From Chara braunii (lineage: Eukaryota; Streptophyta; Charophyceae; Charales; Characeae), in assembly GCA_003427395.1 (NCBI GenBank), contig BFEA01000083.1:1857675-1879052 (forward strand): a DNA stretch of 21,378 nucleotides. Direction: 5' to 3'. This document shows positions 8,335-16,867 of this stretch, piece after piece (position 1 is the first letter of the stretch; each line of letters begins with the position of its first letter). The notes below the pieces were generated by a model that was not told the origin of the DNA, made no database searches, and saw only the letters and a program-made list of their open reading frames with translations. Made by a program: the position numbers and the translations under genes.

Positions 8335-9000
8335 TCAAATAGTTGGGCCACCCCCTCAAGGTAGTTCTCCCCCATCTCAATTTCCCTTACGATTATCGGT
8401 TCATATTCTGAATAGGCCAATCGAAGTGTTCCAAACACCAGAACGTCGATGAGCTCGACTCCCAAGCCCTATTCACCCAGAATGGCCCATGTTTTACCGA
8501 CACGTTGTAAAAAATGTTGATCGTTTGCGGATGAAAATAGTGTACCCAGATTAGGGTCGGGTTTGCCAAGTCCCTTGCACTTGAGAGACTTCCAAAAACC
8601 AAATCTACCATAAAGCGAGACACTTGGACCTCAATTGAGGCGATGGGGCCTTAAACTCCCGCCACCCACCTACTTCCACCCGGGTCCTTAGCCCTACGTT
8701 CCTTCTCCCGCGGATCTCTTGGCCTACCCGGGTTAGCGGCCGCGCCGCCCTCAGAAAGATTGATAGTAGCCCATGCGCACGCGCCATTCCGATCCCTAGC
8801 ATATGCCACCCAATCTCAGGTAGGTACAACGTTCCAGTTACCCTTAGGTCGGTATACAAATCATCCCCTAGTTCCCGATTAAACCTCATACCATCCCAAA
8901 GGCACTCCACCATCATGAAGGCGTTGTTCCTCCCCAAAATTATTGCTTGCCATTCGACATCGATCCCCCGAAATTCGTAGCTTGCTGGGAGCGATACCTC
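8295..9000 (-). pseudogene. Array unit D: unknown coding unit, frameshifted
   Basis: Three minus-strand segments make one collinear copy. Segment 1 (9000-8605) begins after a TGA and reads EFRGIDVEWQAIILGRNNAF, LYTDLRVTGTLYLPEIGWHM, then a basic stretch and VEVGGWREFKAPSPQLRS. Segment 2 (8623-8393) reads VSRFMVDLVFGS and NIFYNVSVKHGPFWVNRAWE. Segment 3 reads ELIDVLVFGTLRLAYSEYEP, REIEMGENYLEGVAQLFEEP and stops at TGA (8295-8297). Order and spacing match unit A: an EWQA-like start, YL..GW, G-W-rich linker, P-x-P, GPF, ELL/ELI and a final MGENYLEG...LFEE acidic tail. At least two frameshifts. The family is unknown to me. Confidence 0.5.
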
Positions 9001-9221
9001 TCATCCATTGTCGCTCTCCCTAGACGAGCGCGGGTGCGTGGGTTGTCGCCACGTCCAGACACCCCTTATCGCCATTGCCAGTCGGCGAACTCCAGTATGG
9101 TTCAAAAAGAAAATAAATATTTTCGACTTCCCTTTTAATCCAACAAGTCTGCTTGCTACCTTCCTTTCCTTTTGTCTCTTCCTTTTTCTTGTCTTTACAA
9201 TCGCCCTCGTTCCGTTCCTTA

Positions 9222-9846
9222 CTACAAGACTACTCCTTCCTCTAGTAGCTCGAATAGTCGATGCACGTTGTCTATGTAGGTCAGTTTGCGGCTTACTTCC
9301 GCCTAATGTCCCCCCACATGACCTCGTCACTGATTCACAGGATCCTTGTTCTTGTTGTTACGACTGCGTGCAGTATGCTCAGTACTTCACACTCCTGCTC
9401 TTCCTCAAATGGTCCCATCTCTAAGAAGGCCCGGTAATACTCTTGATACAAAAAGGCTTCCTCGAAGTTCAGACTGGCTAATGCCGCTACTGCCTGTGTG
9501 ACGCGCTCCACGCCCCCCATTCGTTGCAGCAGAAAAGGTGGCAATCTCATTCGTATGTTCTCATTTGGCAGGGTGTTTCTGCCCTGACAATTCTTACTTC
9601 GGTCGTCATGTCATCCCGCTCAGGATCCGAAAACTTGAATCCCTCTTGCCACGTTATCTGCCAAGCCCCCTCAAACATGAATATGGGGTCGATTTCTGAA
9701 GCCAACGTAATCCTGAAGGTGCGCCACCCCTCTTCTGACAGGTACAATGATTCCTTGGGGTGGACGCGTCCTAGAAGATCCAGTTTCACGCCCCCAAGCT
9801 CGCCTCTCGCCTGCCATTCTAGTTCCATCACTAGTATCCTCCACAA
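9222..9846 (-). pseudogene. Array unit C: unknown coding unit, best preserved
   Basis: The minus strand reads MELEWQARGELGGVKLDLLG, KESLYLSEEGWRTFRITLAS, PIFMFEGAWQITWQEGFKFS and MTTEVRIVRAETPCQMRTYE. After a one-frame shift near 9548 it continues MRLPPFLLQRMGGVERVTQA, ASLNFEEAFLYQEYYRAFLE, MGPFEEEQECEVLSILHAVV. Past a stop at 9335-9337, in another frame, a tail reads YIDNVHRLFELLEEGVVL, ending in TAG (9222-9224). The LEWQA, YLS..GW, RLPPFL, EMGPF and ELL..L landmarks recur in units A, B and D in the same order. Residues are mixed hydrophobic, Trp and acidic with no signal peptide or obvious catalytic triad. No family recognised; plant-lineage orphan or unknown mobile-element protein are both open. 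Confidence 0.55.
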
Positions 9847-9949
9847 GCTTTGTCCCTACCGGGTTGCTCACCCCACTCCTTGTCGGCATACTTATCGTTG
9901 TCCTGTCGTTCGCTTCGTGTGGCGACATGATCCCGAGTGGTATGTCTTC

Positions 9950-10195
9950 TCAGTGTATCATTCTTCGAGCCATTTGTGTGGCGCCTTCCTTGTTTTTAGT
10001 ACTTTGTACCACCTGCGGCCAGCAATTGTAACCACAGAATTTGCACGCCTTTGTCTTAGTTTTCCCTACTTTCCACAACAGTCTTCCTCCTACCGTACAA
10101 TCATCATTTGCCTTGCTCTTGTTAAATACGTACTTTGATCCTCTACTTGTCCCCCACCGACGCCCTACTTGCCTAAGCGTTGTTTTTCTAATCAA
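9950..10195 (-). pseudogene. Small Lys-rich frame with a Cys cluster
   Basis: About 80 codons sit between units B and C on the minus strand. The frame is basic (SKYVFNKSKANDDCTVGGRL, VGKTKTKACKFCGYNCWPQV) and contains C-x2-C-x3-C followed about 26 residues later by a His near the end. That could be a remnant of a zinc finger of the BED or knuckle kind, but the spacing fits neither well. The first residue is not an ATG. It may be the upstream part of unit C. Weak evidence; reported because Cys-rich motifs are otherwise absent from the array. Confidence 0.2.
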
Positions 10196-10254
10196 AACGA
10201 TAAGACTTCAAACAACAGGAAAACGTCGCCTACATACGCGGGGGTCGCCGTCAC

Positions 10255-10978
10255 CTCACGACGAGTATAACGTCCTTCCTTTCATCGTTCACCTCAGTTC
10301 GGTCATTCCCTAACGGCTTTCAAAATATTGACGACCTCCTTATAGCTTTGTCGTCATAAAAAGGTCCTTCCAACGAGATCTTGTAGAACGCGTCGGACAA
10401 CAACGAAAACTCCAGGTTTATCTCGTCTAGGGATTCCGCTACTCTACAAATATGTTCGTATCCTCTAAAACCAATCTACCACAAAGTATGCTATCCAGGC
10501 TTGAGCTAACTGAGGCGGCAGCCTGAGTTCCTCCCATCCTCCCATTACGACCCGGTCGCTAATCTCATCCCATCCTTCGCTGGAGAATTCTTTCGCCTTG
10601 CTTCGGGTCCATTGCTCAGTTGCTCCTAAGATCCACATCGGATCCTACCCAAGCTAACATGACGCAAAACAGGTGCCAGCCCTTTTGCAACAGGCAAACC
10701 GTTCCGAGGGACTCCACAATTCATTTGGCTATCTCGTCCCATCCTTCCTCTTCTCTGACCCGGTTCCACATCCTCTCCACCCACTGGTACGAGAGTTATG
10801 GCGCGATCTCCACTCCTATCCAGTCACAGATAGTCTCTCTCCACTCGTTTCTTGTGGGCAAGGTCATTTCTACCCCCACTCTGAGTTGCCTTGGTTTCCA
10901 TCCTCTAAACATACAATCGTTCAGGCGCTTTTCTCTAGCCATTCTTATTTCCTGCACAACACCGACCACCCAAACCAC
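10255..10978 (-). pseudogene. Array unit B: unknown coding unit, frameshifted
   Basis: Minus-strand segments read MFRGWKPRQLRVGVEMTLPT, RNEWRETICDWIGVEIAP (TAA), LSYQWVERMWNRVREEEGWD, a TGA, then ESLGTVCLLQKGWHLFCVML. In the next frame come SSEGWDEISDRVVMGGWEEL, RLPPQLAQAWIAYFVVDWF and TAG. In a third frame come AESLDEINLEFSLLSDAFYK and ISLEGPFYDDKAI. LL..GW, ELRLPP and EGPF match units A, C and D in order. The EEGWDEI block occurs twice (near 10690 and 10575), an internal duplication the other units lack. At least three frame breaks. Function unknown. Confidence 0.5.
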
Positions 10979-11000
10979 CCATGCTTATGAACCCTTCTCC

Positions 11001-11871
11001 TCAAAAGTCCCGGTCTTGTATTGCATCCTCCTCCTCATCTGTGAGGTCATCCTCCTCTTCGTGAAATAGTTCCCTTAGCCCATCCAAAAATGTTTCCCCT
11101 ATCGCCACATTCTTATAGACTATCTTCCAATGAACGGGGCTTGGGACAAACACATCATCCGTGCTGAGACAATTAAGTAACTCAAGTAACTCCCTTGCCC
11201 AATTTCCTCCAAAGGGTCCCATCTCAACCGACAACCTGAAGAAGTCTTCCCGGGCCCATTGGTATAGTCCGAGGTTCGTCATGGACTGACATATCTGGAT
11301 AATCGCATATAAATTATCACAAAAGGTGACTCCGGGCCCCGATCAAACAACTATTGACGGTACCTCCCTTGAAAAGCTAGCCCCATCTGGGTTCCGAAGA
11401 CAGCGCCTACCAAGAACGGAGGCAGTACGCACCTCATCGTTCTGAGTGGCCGCCTCAAGTTCCCCCTATCCCCGAGTTCCACTCGCACGTCTATCTCATC
11501 CATTTACATTTCCGCTCGCTAACATGCCGCCCATACTATTTCTCGTTTCGCCCGTCTAAACAGTTTGTATAAGACTATCCCCAATGCCAGGTCCACAATC
11601 ACCGACTTTTCTCTTCCTGGGACAGACAGATCCACCGTTGGGCTTCCACAGTACCCCGAATTCCAAATCGGCCAGGCTCGGTGTCAACTGCGACAAGCTG
11701 ACCTTGATCCATAAAGTATCTATCTCCTTCACCTAACATCATTGTCTGATATATCAGTTCTAGATCCGTCCAGGTTCCTTCTTCCAGGAACACGACGGAT
11801 ACCCCATCCTTCAAGTCTACTGGTATTTCTGGTCCACTGGAATAGATAGGAGACGATAGCCACCGCGCCAT
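11001..11871 (-). pseudogene. Array unit A: unknown coding unit, near full length
   Basis: Three successive minus-strand segments. Segment 1 (11871-11599) opens with ATG: MARWLSSPIYSSGPEIPVDL, VSVVFLEEGTWTDLELIYQT, EAQRWICLSQEEKSR. Segment 2 (another frame, about 11603-11283) reads VDLALGIVLYKLFRRAKREI, MDEIDVRVELGDRGNLRRPL and MRCVLPPFLVGAVFGTQM, with stops after WAAC, after RAEM and after GRYRQ. Segment 3 (11282-11001) reads YQWAREDFFRLSVEMGPFGG, ARELLELLNCLSTDDVFVPS, YKNVAIGETFLDGLRELFHE and a very acidic tail (EEEDDLTDEEEDAIQDRDF). It has the clearest C-terminal end, and unit D ends the same way (MGENYLEGVAQLFEEP). The total is about 290 codons. No domain recognised. Confidence 0.55.
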
Positions 11872-12114
11872 CTTGGTTCCAGCACGCGGTCCTTGTTTTC
11901 ACAACCGAACACCAACCCTGATTCCTCGGTTTGGTCAGTCTATATCCAATATGAGAATTCTTTCAGACCCCTCATCAAGGTATGACATTATCTACCTCCC
12001 CACTCTCAAGTTCCTCCTCCCCTGGATACCCTTGATCGATCCCCCTTTCACACAAGTTCCTTTTCTTGGTTCCGTTCAAAGCTAACTTTTATCTCCTTTC
12101 CTCACGATCTTCAC

Positions 12115-12335
12115 TTACTCGTGTGGAGGTGAGAACAGACTCAGAATCATGGCATCGCCCAACAGCTCATATCTCAATCAGACTTTATAGCAGCATTACA
12201 AAAAAAAAAATAATGCAGGCAATCTCACATACAGGTCGGTCATCTCCTCACCGACCTTTTTCGCAAGATGGTCTCTCCATTGTTACTTCCGACATAGTTT
12301 TATCCCATACCTCAAGCGCAGCTCAACCGTCGTGA
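12115..12335 (-). pseudogene. Array unit Z: short degenerate copy
   Basis: A minus-strand frame reads TVELRLRYGIKLCRK, a stop, QWRDHLAKKVGEEMTDLYVR, LPALFFF and soon a stop. In another frame it continues YELLGDAMILSLFSPPHE. The EMTDLYVRLPAL block lines up with the QMRTYEMRLPPF block of unit C, and ELLGDAM with the ELLELLN block of unit A. The GPF part between them seems deleted, with a run of A residues (plus strand, near 12200) at the break. This is the weakest copy on the upstream side; it could be chance, but its spacing from unit A (about 0.8 kb) fits the series. Confidence 0.3.
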
Positions 12336-12339
12336 GCGT

Positions 12340-13867
12340 GGTACCTCAACTCCAGCACAGGGTATCACCCCTCTCTGTTTCCCGGAGTACCCCATTCCTT
12401 CTTGTCGCCCTTGCATGCCCCCAACGTCACTGGTAATCACCCCGCGTACCGCCGGTTGAAGTAATGGTTAGCCGTTCGGGCATTCACATCCTTTGGTCCG
12501 TTAGGAGTTTTCCTTTCCCATGTTGTACTTTGGGAAACTACTATTCGTCCCCAAGGAGCCCTCCTCGCCCCTCATGCATTGACCTTTCCTCCCTCATCTC
12601 GTCAAGAGGAGACGTTTCCCATCCCGCTGGGCAAGGTGTCGAGCCATGCTCGGTCCGCCCCGGAGAGAATGTTGCTAATCAACCCAGCGAGACCAACTTC
12701 TGCCAACAGCCCGGTGGACCAACCAGCAGCACGTGAGACAAAAGGGTACCTATGAGAAGCGATATTTCGCAACCCGCCCCAGCTGGCTCAGACCCCCTTC
12801 GTTCCTTTCTGCAGGCAGGAAGCTCAGATTCCCTTCAAGCAATCACAAGTCCCAAGTGGGACACACATAAAACAAGTGTTTTTCCCCTAGTGCATCCAAC
12901 GCATCCTACCCATGCCTCTCGCATTCTCTCTCATGACAGTGCGTGCCACTCCCCTTATTTTCCATACACAATGGTTGGTTCCTTCTCGTGAGCATCTTCA
13001 AGGGTGCGCTAGTTTTTCTTGGAGTTTAGCAACTCCCTTCATTCCATTATCTTCCCTTGTTTGTCGTTTCATTCGGCAGATTGTTCCTTCTAGATGACCG
13101 TTGTGTTCATGTTGGTTCCTTCAAGCAATTAAAAGTGTTAAGTGCAAGGGTCCGCTGGGCCCAGAAGAAGCATAGAGAAGAACACCCATCCGATCGAATC
13201 ACTGCGCCGTGGGATTTTCATTGGACCGTGGCCGAAGCCGGAGCACCAACCACCTGCCAGGTAACCGAAGCCCTTCGTTCGCACAAAGAGGAAGGGTCGA
13301 CCCGCGACTTGCCACATGCCTCCCCGGAATTGACAAACACCAGTGTCGGAAGTAGGGGGGCTAGAGCCACTCCCCAAAAGAGAGTGGGCTGATCAAAGGT
13401 CCAAGCATGCAGGCCTAGCCATGCCATGCGCCCAGCCACCCTCAAATCTGATTCTCTCAACAAAAAGAGCAAGCCCAAGTCCTTATTCCTTCTCTTCGGT
13501 TATGCACACAGTCATGCGTCGAGCGCCCCCTCCGGAATGGTAAGGTTCAGTTTAATCCCCTACCCGGCACCTCCACCATTTTGTTATAGGGCCTCACCCT
13601 GTTAGACTTTCGAGCCTGAGTCGACCAGTCTGCAGGTCCCACCTGCCTGGGCCCCACCCACACTCATGCTCAGGGCGCGGAGCCATTCGTCACAGGGTCA
13701 CCCCCACCTAGTGCTTTGAGATGGATGGGGTTGGGCCATCGAGCGAGAGAGCTTTGACATTGGGGATGTAGATCAGCTTTCCCGCAAGTGGCGTAGACTG
13801 TTGATCTCTCGCAAGCGTTTTTTCCTTGATACTTGGTTGCGTTAGTAGGCACTAGTTTTTTCCAATA
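12340..13867. other. No recognisable gene
   Basis: About 1.5 kb without a supported feature. The plus strand stays pyrimidine-rich to roughly 13.0 kb, then becomes mixed. One minus-strand stretch near 12735-12630 is protein-like in composition (LAEVGLAGLISNILSGADRA) but short and without relatives in the window. Frames at 13138-13392 on the two strands overlap each other and show no motif. Confidence 0.4.
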
Positions 13868-14927
13868 CTCGCACATTGCAAAACTCAGATTTGCAAGAAA
13901 AAATTAGACTGCGAAAAACTCAGATTTGCAGTTTTTCATTTTCTGCTAGTTTCGCTAGGGGAAGGATAGCCGAAAGACACAGGTTCCCATTTACTGGTCC
14001 AAACGATGTCAGATGTCCACGAAACTTCATAGGCCCTCTGTCGATATCCTATGGAAGAACCCCCCTAAAGTTTGGCCGGATTCCGTCGTCCTTTGCCCCT
14101 ACTTACCTGTTTCGAGCACTAACCGAGGCTCTTAAGTGAACAGTTTGGGGAAGTCCATTTCCCGTTTTCGTAGGAAAATGGACGAATGGACTCATACGGC
14201 CTGGTGGTTTTGCATGCCATCTATATATGTTTAGGATATGAGGCCTGTTCAGTCCCCATATCCCTTGTTTTGGCAGAGTTAGTTTTTGACACCCCTTGGT
14301 CGCACCGGCCCGTTGGGCACTCCGGACCGGCCTCCGCCAGGTGGGGGCTGGACAACGATTTTCTCAGCAGCAGCAGCAGCAAGGCTTTGGCCAGGCATCA
14401 GTAGCAACAGCAATAGCCTCAAGTAGCAACAACGGCAGCAGCAGCAGGCACAGTCGCACAGTCCCCTACCTACTCCCCTCTCTTACCATGTTCAGATAGA
14501 GCATAGAGGGGGTGACGAGGTATTCAAACAAAGCATGGGGGGGGGGATTACTGTGTCATTCCAGTAGAGCACATGGAGTGGTGAGCCGCCACAGATACAC
14601 AGTGTCTACTCGGTTAAACAAAATGGACAAAGATTGAGGTTGCACTTTAAATGCAAGTGAAAATTCAACAAGGTATAGAAGGAGAGTGAAAATTCACTCC
14701 CAAGTGTGAAAACATGAACAGCAAAGTCGCGAAATGCTTTTGCAGTGAAAAACAAACAAGGTATGAGTATTTTGACGGCATCAACACTATGATGAATCAG
14801 GACAAATGTAGCAAATCAATCCCAAGTGTGGATTCAAACAAAAGTAAAAGGAGAGTGAATGAGACTCACTCTCAAGCTATGAAACTCAAAACACAAAACA
14901 CCGGGGCACAATGGAAAGTGAAAATGG
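13868..14927. repeat. 1.06-kb direct repeat, copy 1
   Basis: This copy aligns along its whole length with 15170-16205 in the same orientation. Shared landmarks in order: GCAAAACTCAGATTTGCA motifs; CAAACGATGTCAGATGTCCA; a hairpin of GTCCATTTCC and GGAAAATGGAC (14153-14183); a CAG-rich stretch (14365-14460); a poly-G run; TTCCAGTAGAGCACATGGAG; and CTCAAGCTATGAAACTC near the end. The copies look roughly 80-85% identical by eye. They may be LTR-like or a tandem duplication. I find no primer-binding site next to either copy, so I do not call them LTRs. Confidence 0.85.
14186..14404 (+). CDS. Hypothetical 72-aa frame conserved between repeat copies
   Basis: ATG (14186) to TAG, 72 codons: MDSYGLVVLHAIYICLGYEA, a hydrophobic middle, HRPVGHSGPASARWGLDNDF and a Ser-rich end (LSSSSSKALARHQ). 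The partner frame at 15479-15700 has the same start context, the same stop and similar sequence. The indels between them inside the frame are 6 and 3 bases, so frame is kept, whereas indels outside it are not multiples of three. That is suggestive but not proof of coding. An 8-bp duplication at the 5' end of this copy adds an alternative out-of-frame ATG at 14178. No domain recognised; the CAG run could equally have been Gln-coding in another frame. Confidence 0.25.
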   Translation: MDSYGLVVLHAIYICLGYEACSVPISLVLAELVFDTPWSHRPVGHSGPASARWGLDNDFLSSSSSKALARHQ

Positions 14928-14940
14928 AGATGGAGGTGAA

Positions 14941-15085
14941 GAGGTGGGGGTGGAAGAAGGTGTGAAGGTGCTTGGTTGTGGCGGATGGGTGCAGGAGGTG
15001 GAGGTGGAAGAAGGTGTGAAGGTCCTTGGCTATGGTGGACAGGTGAAGGAGGTGAGGTGTGCGACGGTACTTGGCTATGGCGGAC
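14941..15085. repeat. 54-bp minisatellite, about 2.7 copies
   Basis: Unit 1 is 14941-14994 and unit 2 is 14995-15048; both start GAGGTGG(G/A)GGTGGAAGAAGG and differ at a handful of positions. A shortened third unit runs from 15049 to about 15085. The length is 18 codons, so one frame repeats VEEGVKVLG(C/Y)GG, but no start or longer frame supports translation. It separates the two 1.06-kb repeats. Confidence 0.85.
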
Positions 15086-15169
15086 CCTAAGCTTCTAGTC
15101 CCTACCTACTTGCGTGGCCTTGACGTCCGAACCATAAAAAAAAACAGACTTGCGAAATTCGGATTTGCA

Positions 15170-16205
15170 CAGACACTTTGCAAAACTCAGAGTTGCAGGA
15201 AACATTCAGACTGCGAAAAACTCAGATTTATGGTTTCTCAGTTTTTGCTAGTTTCGATAGGGAAAGGACAACCGAAAAACACAGGTTTGTATTTGTTCGC
15301 CCAAACGATGTCAGATGTCCACGTAACTTCATAGGCCCAATGTTTATATCCTACTGAAGACCTCCCTTTAAGTTTAACTGGATTCTATCGGCGTTTGCCA
15401 CTACTTGCCTGTTTCGGCCACCACCCGAGGCTCTAAGTGAACAGTTCGGGGAAGTCCATTTCCCGTTTTCGCAGGAAAATGGACTCAGATAGCCTGGTGG
15501 TTTTGCAGGTCATCTATATATGTCTAGGATATGGGGCCTGTTCAGTCCCAACCCCCATATCCCTTATTTCAACAGAATCTGTTTTTGGCACCCCCTGGGC
15601 GCACCGGCCTATTGGCCACTCAGGACCGGCCTCCGCCCGGGGTCTAGACAGTGGTTTTCTCAGCAGCAGCGGCAGCAAGGCTTTGGCCAGGCATCCGTAG
15701 CAACAACAATAGCCTCAAATCAGCAGCAGCGGGCACAGTCCCCTATCGACTCCCGTCTCTTACCGTGTTCAAATAGAGTGGGGGGGGGGGGGGGGTGAAG
15801 CGATATTCAAACAAAGCACGAAGGGGGGATTAGTGTGTCATTCCAGTAGAGCACATGGAGAGGTGACCTGCCACAGATACACAGTATCTACTCAGTTCAA
15901 CAAAATAGACAAAGATCGAGGTTGCACTTTACATCCAAGTGAAAATTCGACAAGGTATAGAGGGAGAGTGAGTGAAAATCCACTCCCAGTGCGAAAATAT
16001 AAACAACAAAGTGGCGGAATGCTTTTGCGGTGAAAAACAGACAAGGTACGAGTATTCGACGGCATCAACACTAAAATGAACACGGACAAACGTGATGAAT
16101 CACTCCCAGGTACAGATGCCAACAAAAGATAAAGGGAGAGTGAGTGAGACTCACTCTCAAGCTATGAAACTCAAAACACAAAGCGACGGGACAAAATGGA
16201 CAATG
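15170..16205. repeat. 1.06-kb direct repeat, copy 2
   Basis: The partner of 13868-14927, with the same order of landmarks: dyad motif (15179), CAAACGATGTCAGATGTCCA (15302), hairpin (15454-15484), CAG-rich block (15660-15735), a G16 run (15780-15795), TTCCAGTAGAGCACATGGAG (15840) and CTCAAGCTATGAAACTC (16157). Copy 2 has a 6-bp insertion near 15549 and a longer G run. Confidence 0.85.
15479..15700 (+). CDS. Hypothetical 73-aa frame, repeat copy 2 partner
   Basis: ATG (15479), inside the right arm of the hairpin, to TAG: MDSDSLVVLQVIYICLGYGA, then TPISLISTESVF, HRPIGHSGPASARGLDSGFL and a Ser-rich end ALARHP. By eye it matches the 72-aa frame of copy 1 at roughly three residues in four, about what the nucleotide identity would give without selection, so conservation is not above background apart from the in-frame indels. 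An in-frame upstream extension to 15437 exists. Not recognised. Confidence 0.25.
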   Translation: MDSDSLVVLQVIYICLGYGACSVPTPISLISTESVFGTPWAHRPIGHSGPASARGLDSGFLSSSGSKALARHP

Positions 16206-16444
16206 CATGAATAAATGGTGACTACAACATTAAAATCAGCAAGGAGAAAAGTGGCGATTTACTACTAAATTAAAAAATTAGAGCATAGGATAAAGAGAGA
16301 GTGAGACCCATTCTCAAGCTATGAAACTCGAAACACAAAGTGTCGGGACACAATGGAAAGTGAAAACAGAGAATGCATTAATAAATGTTGACTACCAGGG
16401 TTGCCAGACCAAACGTACGAAGGACCCTAAGCTAACCCCCGAGC
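16206..16444. repeat. Partial third copy of the repeat end
   Basis: About 16290-16385 repeats the last ~95 bases of the 1.06-kb unit (GAGAGTGAGACCCATTCTCA, then CTCAAGCTATGAAACTCGAA and GGGACACAATGGAAAGTGAA). It resembles copy 1 more than copy 2 in its last part, pointing to exchange among copies. The bases before and after it show no gene. Confidence 0.7.
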
Positions 16445-16489
16445 GTTCAGGCGTTCGGGTCCCCGTACGGGGGCCGAACCTGAAGGCGT
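16445..16489. repeat. Imperfect GC-rich inverted repeat centred on GTAC
   Basis: The left arm TTCAGGCGTTCGGGTCCCCG and the right arm CGGGGGCCGAACCTGAA pair with small bulges around a central GTAC (about 16466-16469). It could form a stem of roughly 20 pairs. It sits at the edge of the AT-rich block, so it might be a terminal inverted repeat or a simple palindrome; no partner terminus was found. Confidence 0.6.
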
Positions 16490-16502
16490 TCCGACCCCGA
16501 AA

Positions 16503-16866
16503 AAAAATATTTTGGCACCTAAATATCATTATTTTCTTATGAAGTTTGTTTTGTGAGTTCTTTGTGATGTAAGGTATCAACCTCTTAATTTTGAAGCCAT
16601 TCTCTTCAGCCGGAAAAAAATATAAAATCAGCAAAGATGGTGATGTCAAAACTTTCTTGCCCACTCGCTAATTTGTTTTTTCTCTTTTTTCACTTTTTAT
16701 TTTTCCTTTATTTCGGGGCATGAAAAAAATTATTATTTTTTCAAACTTTATTTGTAGATTCTCTATTATGTAAGATACACATAACTTATCATGGCATTTG
16801 TCACAGCCAAAAAAAAATGAAAAATCACCAAAGATGGCGGTGCCAAAAACGTGCTCGCCCACTCAA
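16503..16866. repeat. AT-rich tandem duplication, two diverged copies
   Basis: Copy a (about 16527-16672) and copy b (about 16728-16866) align: ATTATTTTCTTATGAAGTTT versus ATTATTTTTTCAAACTTTAT, GTGATGTAAG versus ATTATGTAAG, then TCAGCAAAGATGGTGATG versus TCACCAAAGATGGCGGTG, and CTTGCCCACTCGCTAATT versus CTCGCCCACTCAATT. Each copy has a minus-strand ATG frame of 60-90 codons with matching layout (MGKKVLTSPSLLILYFFP versus MGEHVFGTAIFGDFSFFFG, and PYITKNSQNKLHKKIMIF versus SYIIENLQIKFEKIIIFF). Copy b ends at the LTR edge (16868). Confidence 0.7.
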
Positions 16867-16867
16867 T

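Noticed and set aside
9524-10138. 204-codon plus-strand frame, among the longest in the window
   Set aside because: It overlaps the minus-strand array unit C and the Cys-cluster frame, its composition follows the pyrimidine bias (Ser/Leu/Pro/Phe), and it has no repeat partner in the other units.
14365-14460. CAG-rich stretch as a poly-Gln coding region
   Set aside because: A Gln frame exists (QQQQQQGFGQASVATAIAS), but it is short, and copy 2 keeps it only partly; the repeat itself is enough to explain it.
13868-16205. LTR pair of a small element (TRIM-like)
   Set aside because: Length and orientation would fit, but there is no primer-binding site or polypurine tract in the 240-base middle, which is a minisatellite, and no TG...CA ends could be fixed.
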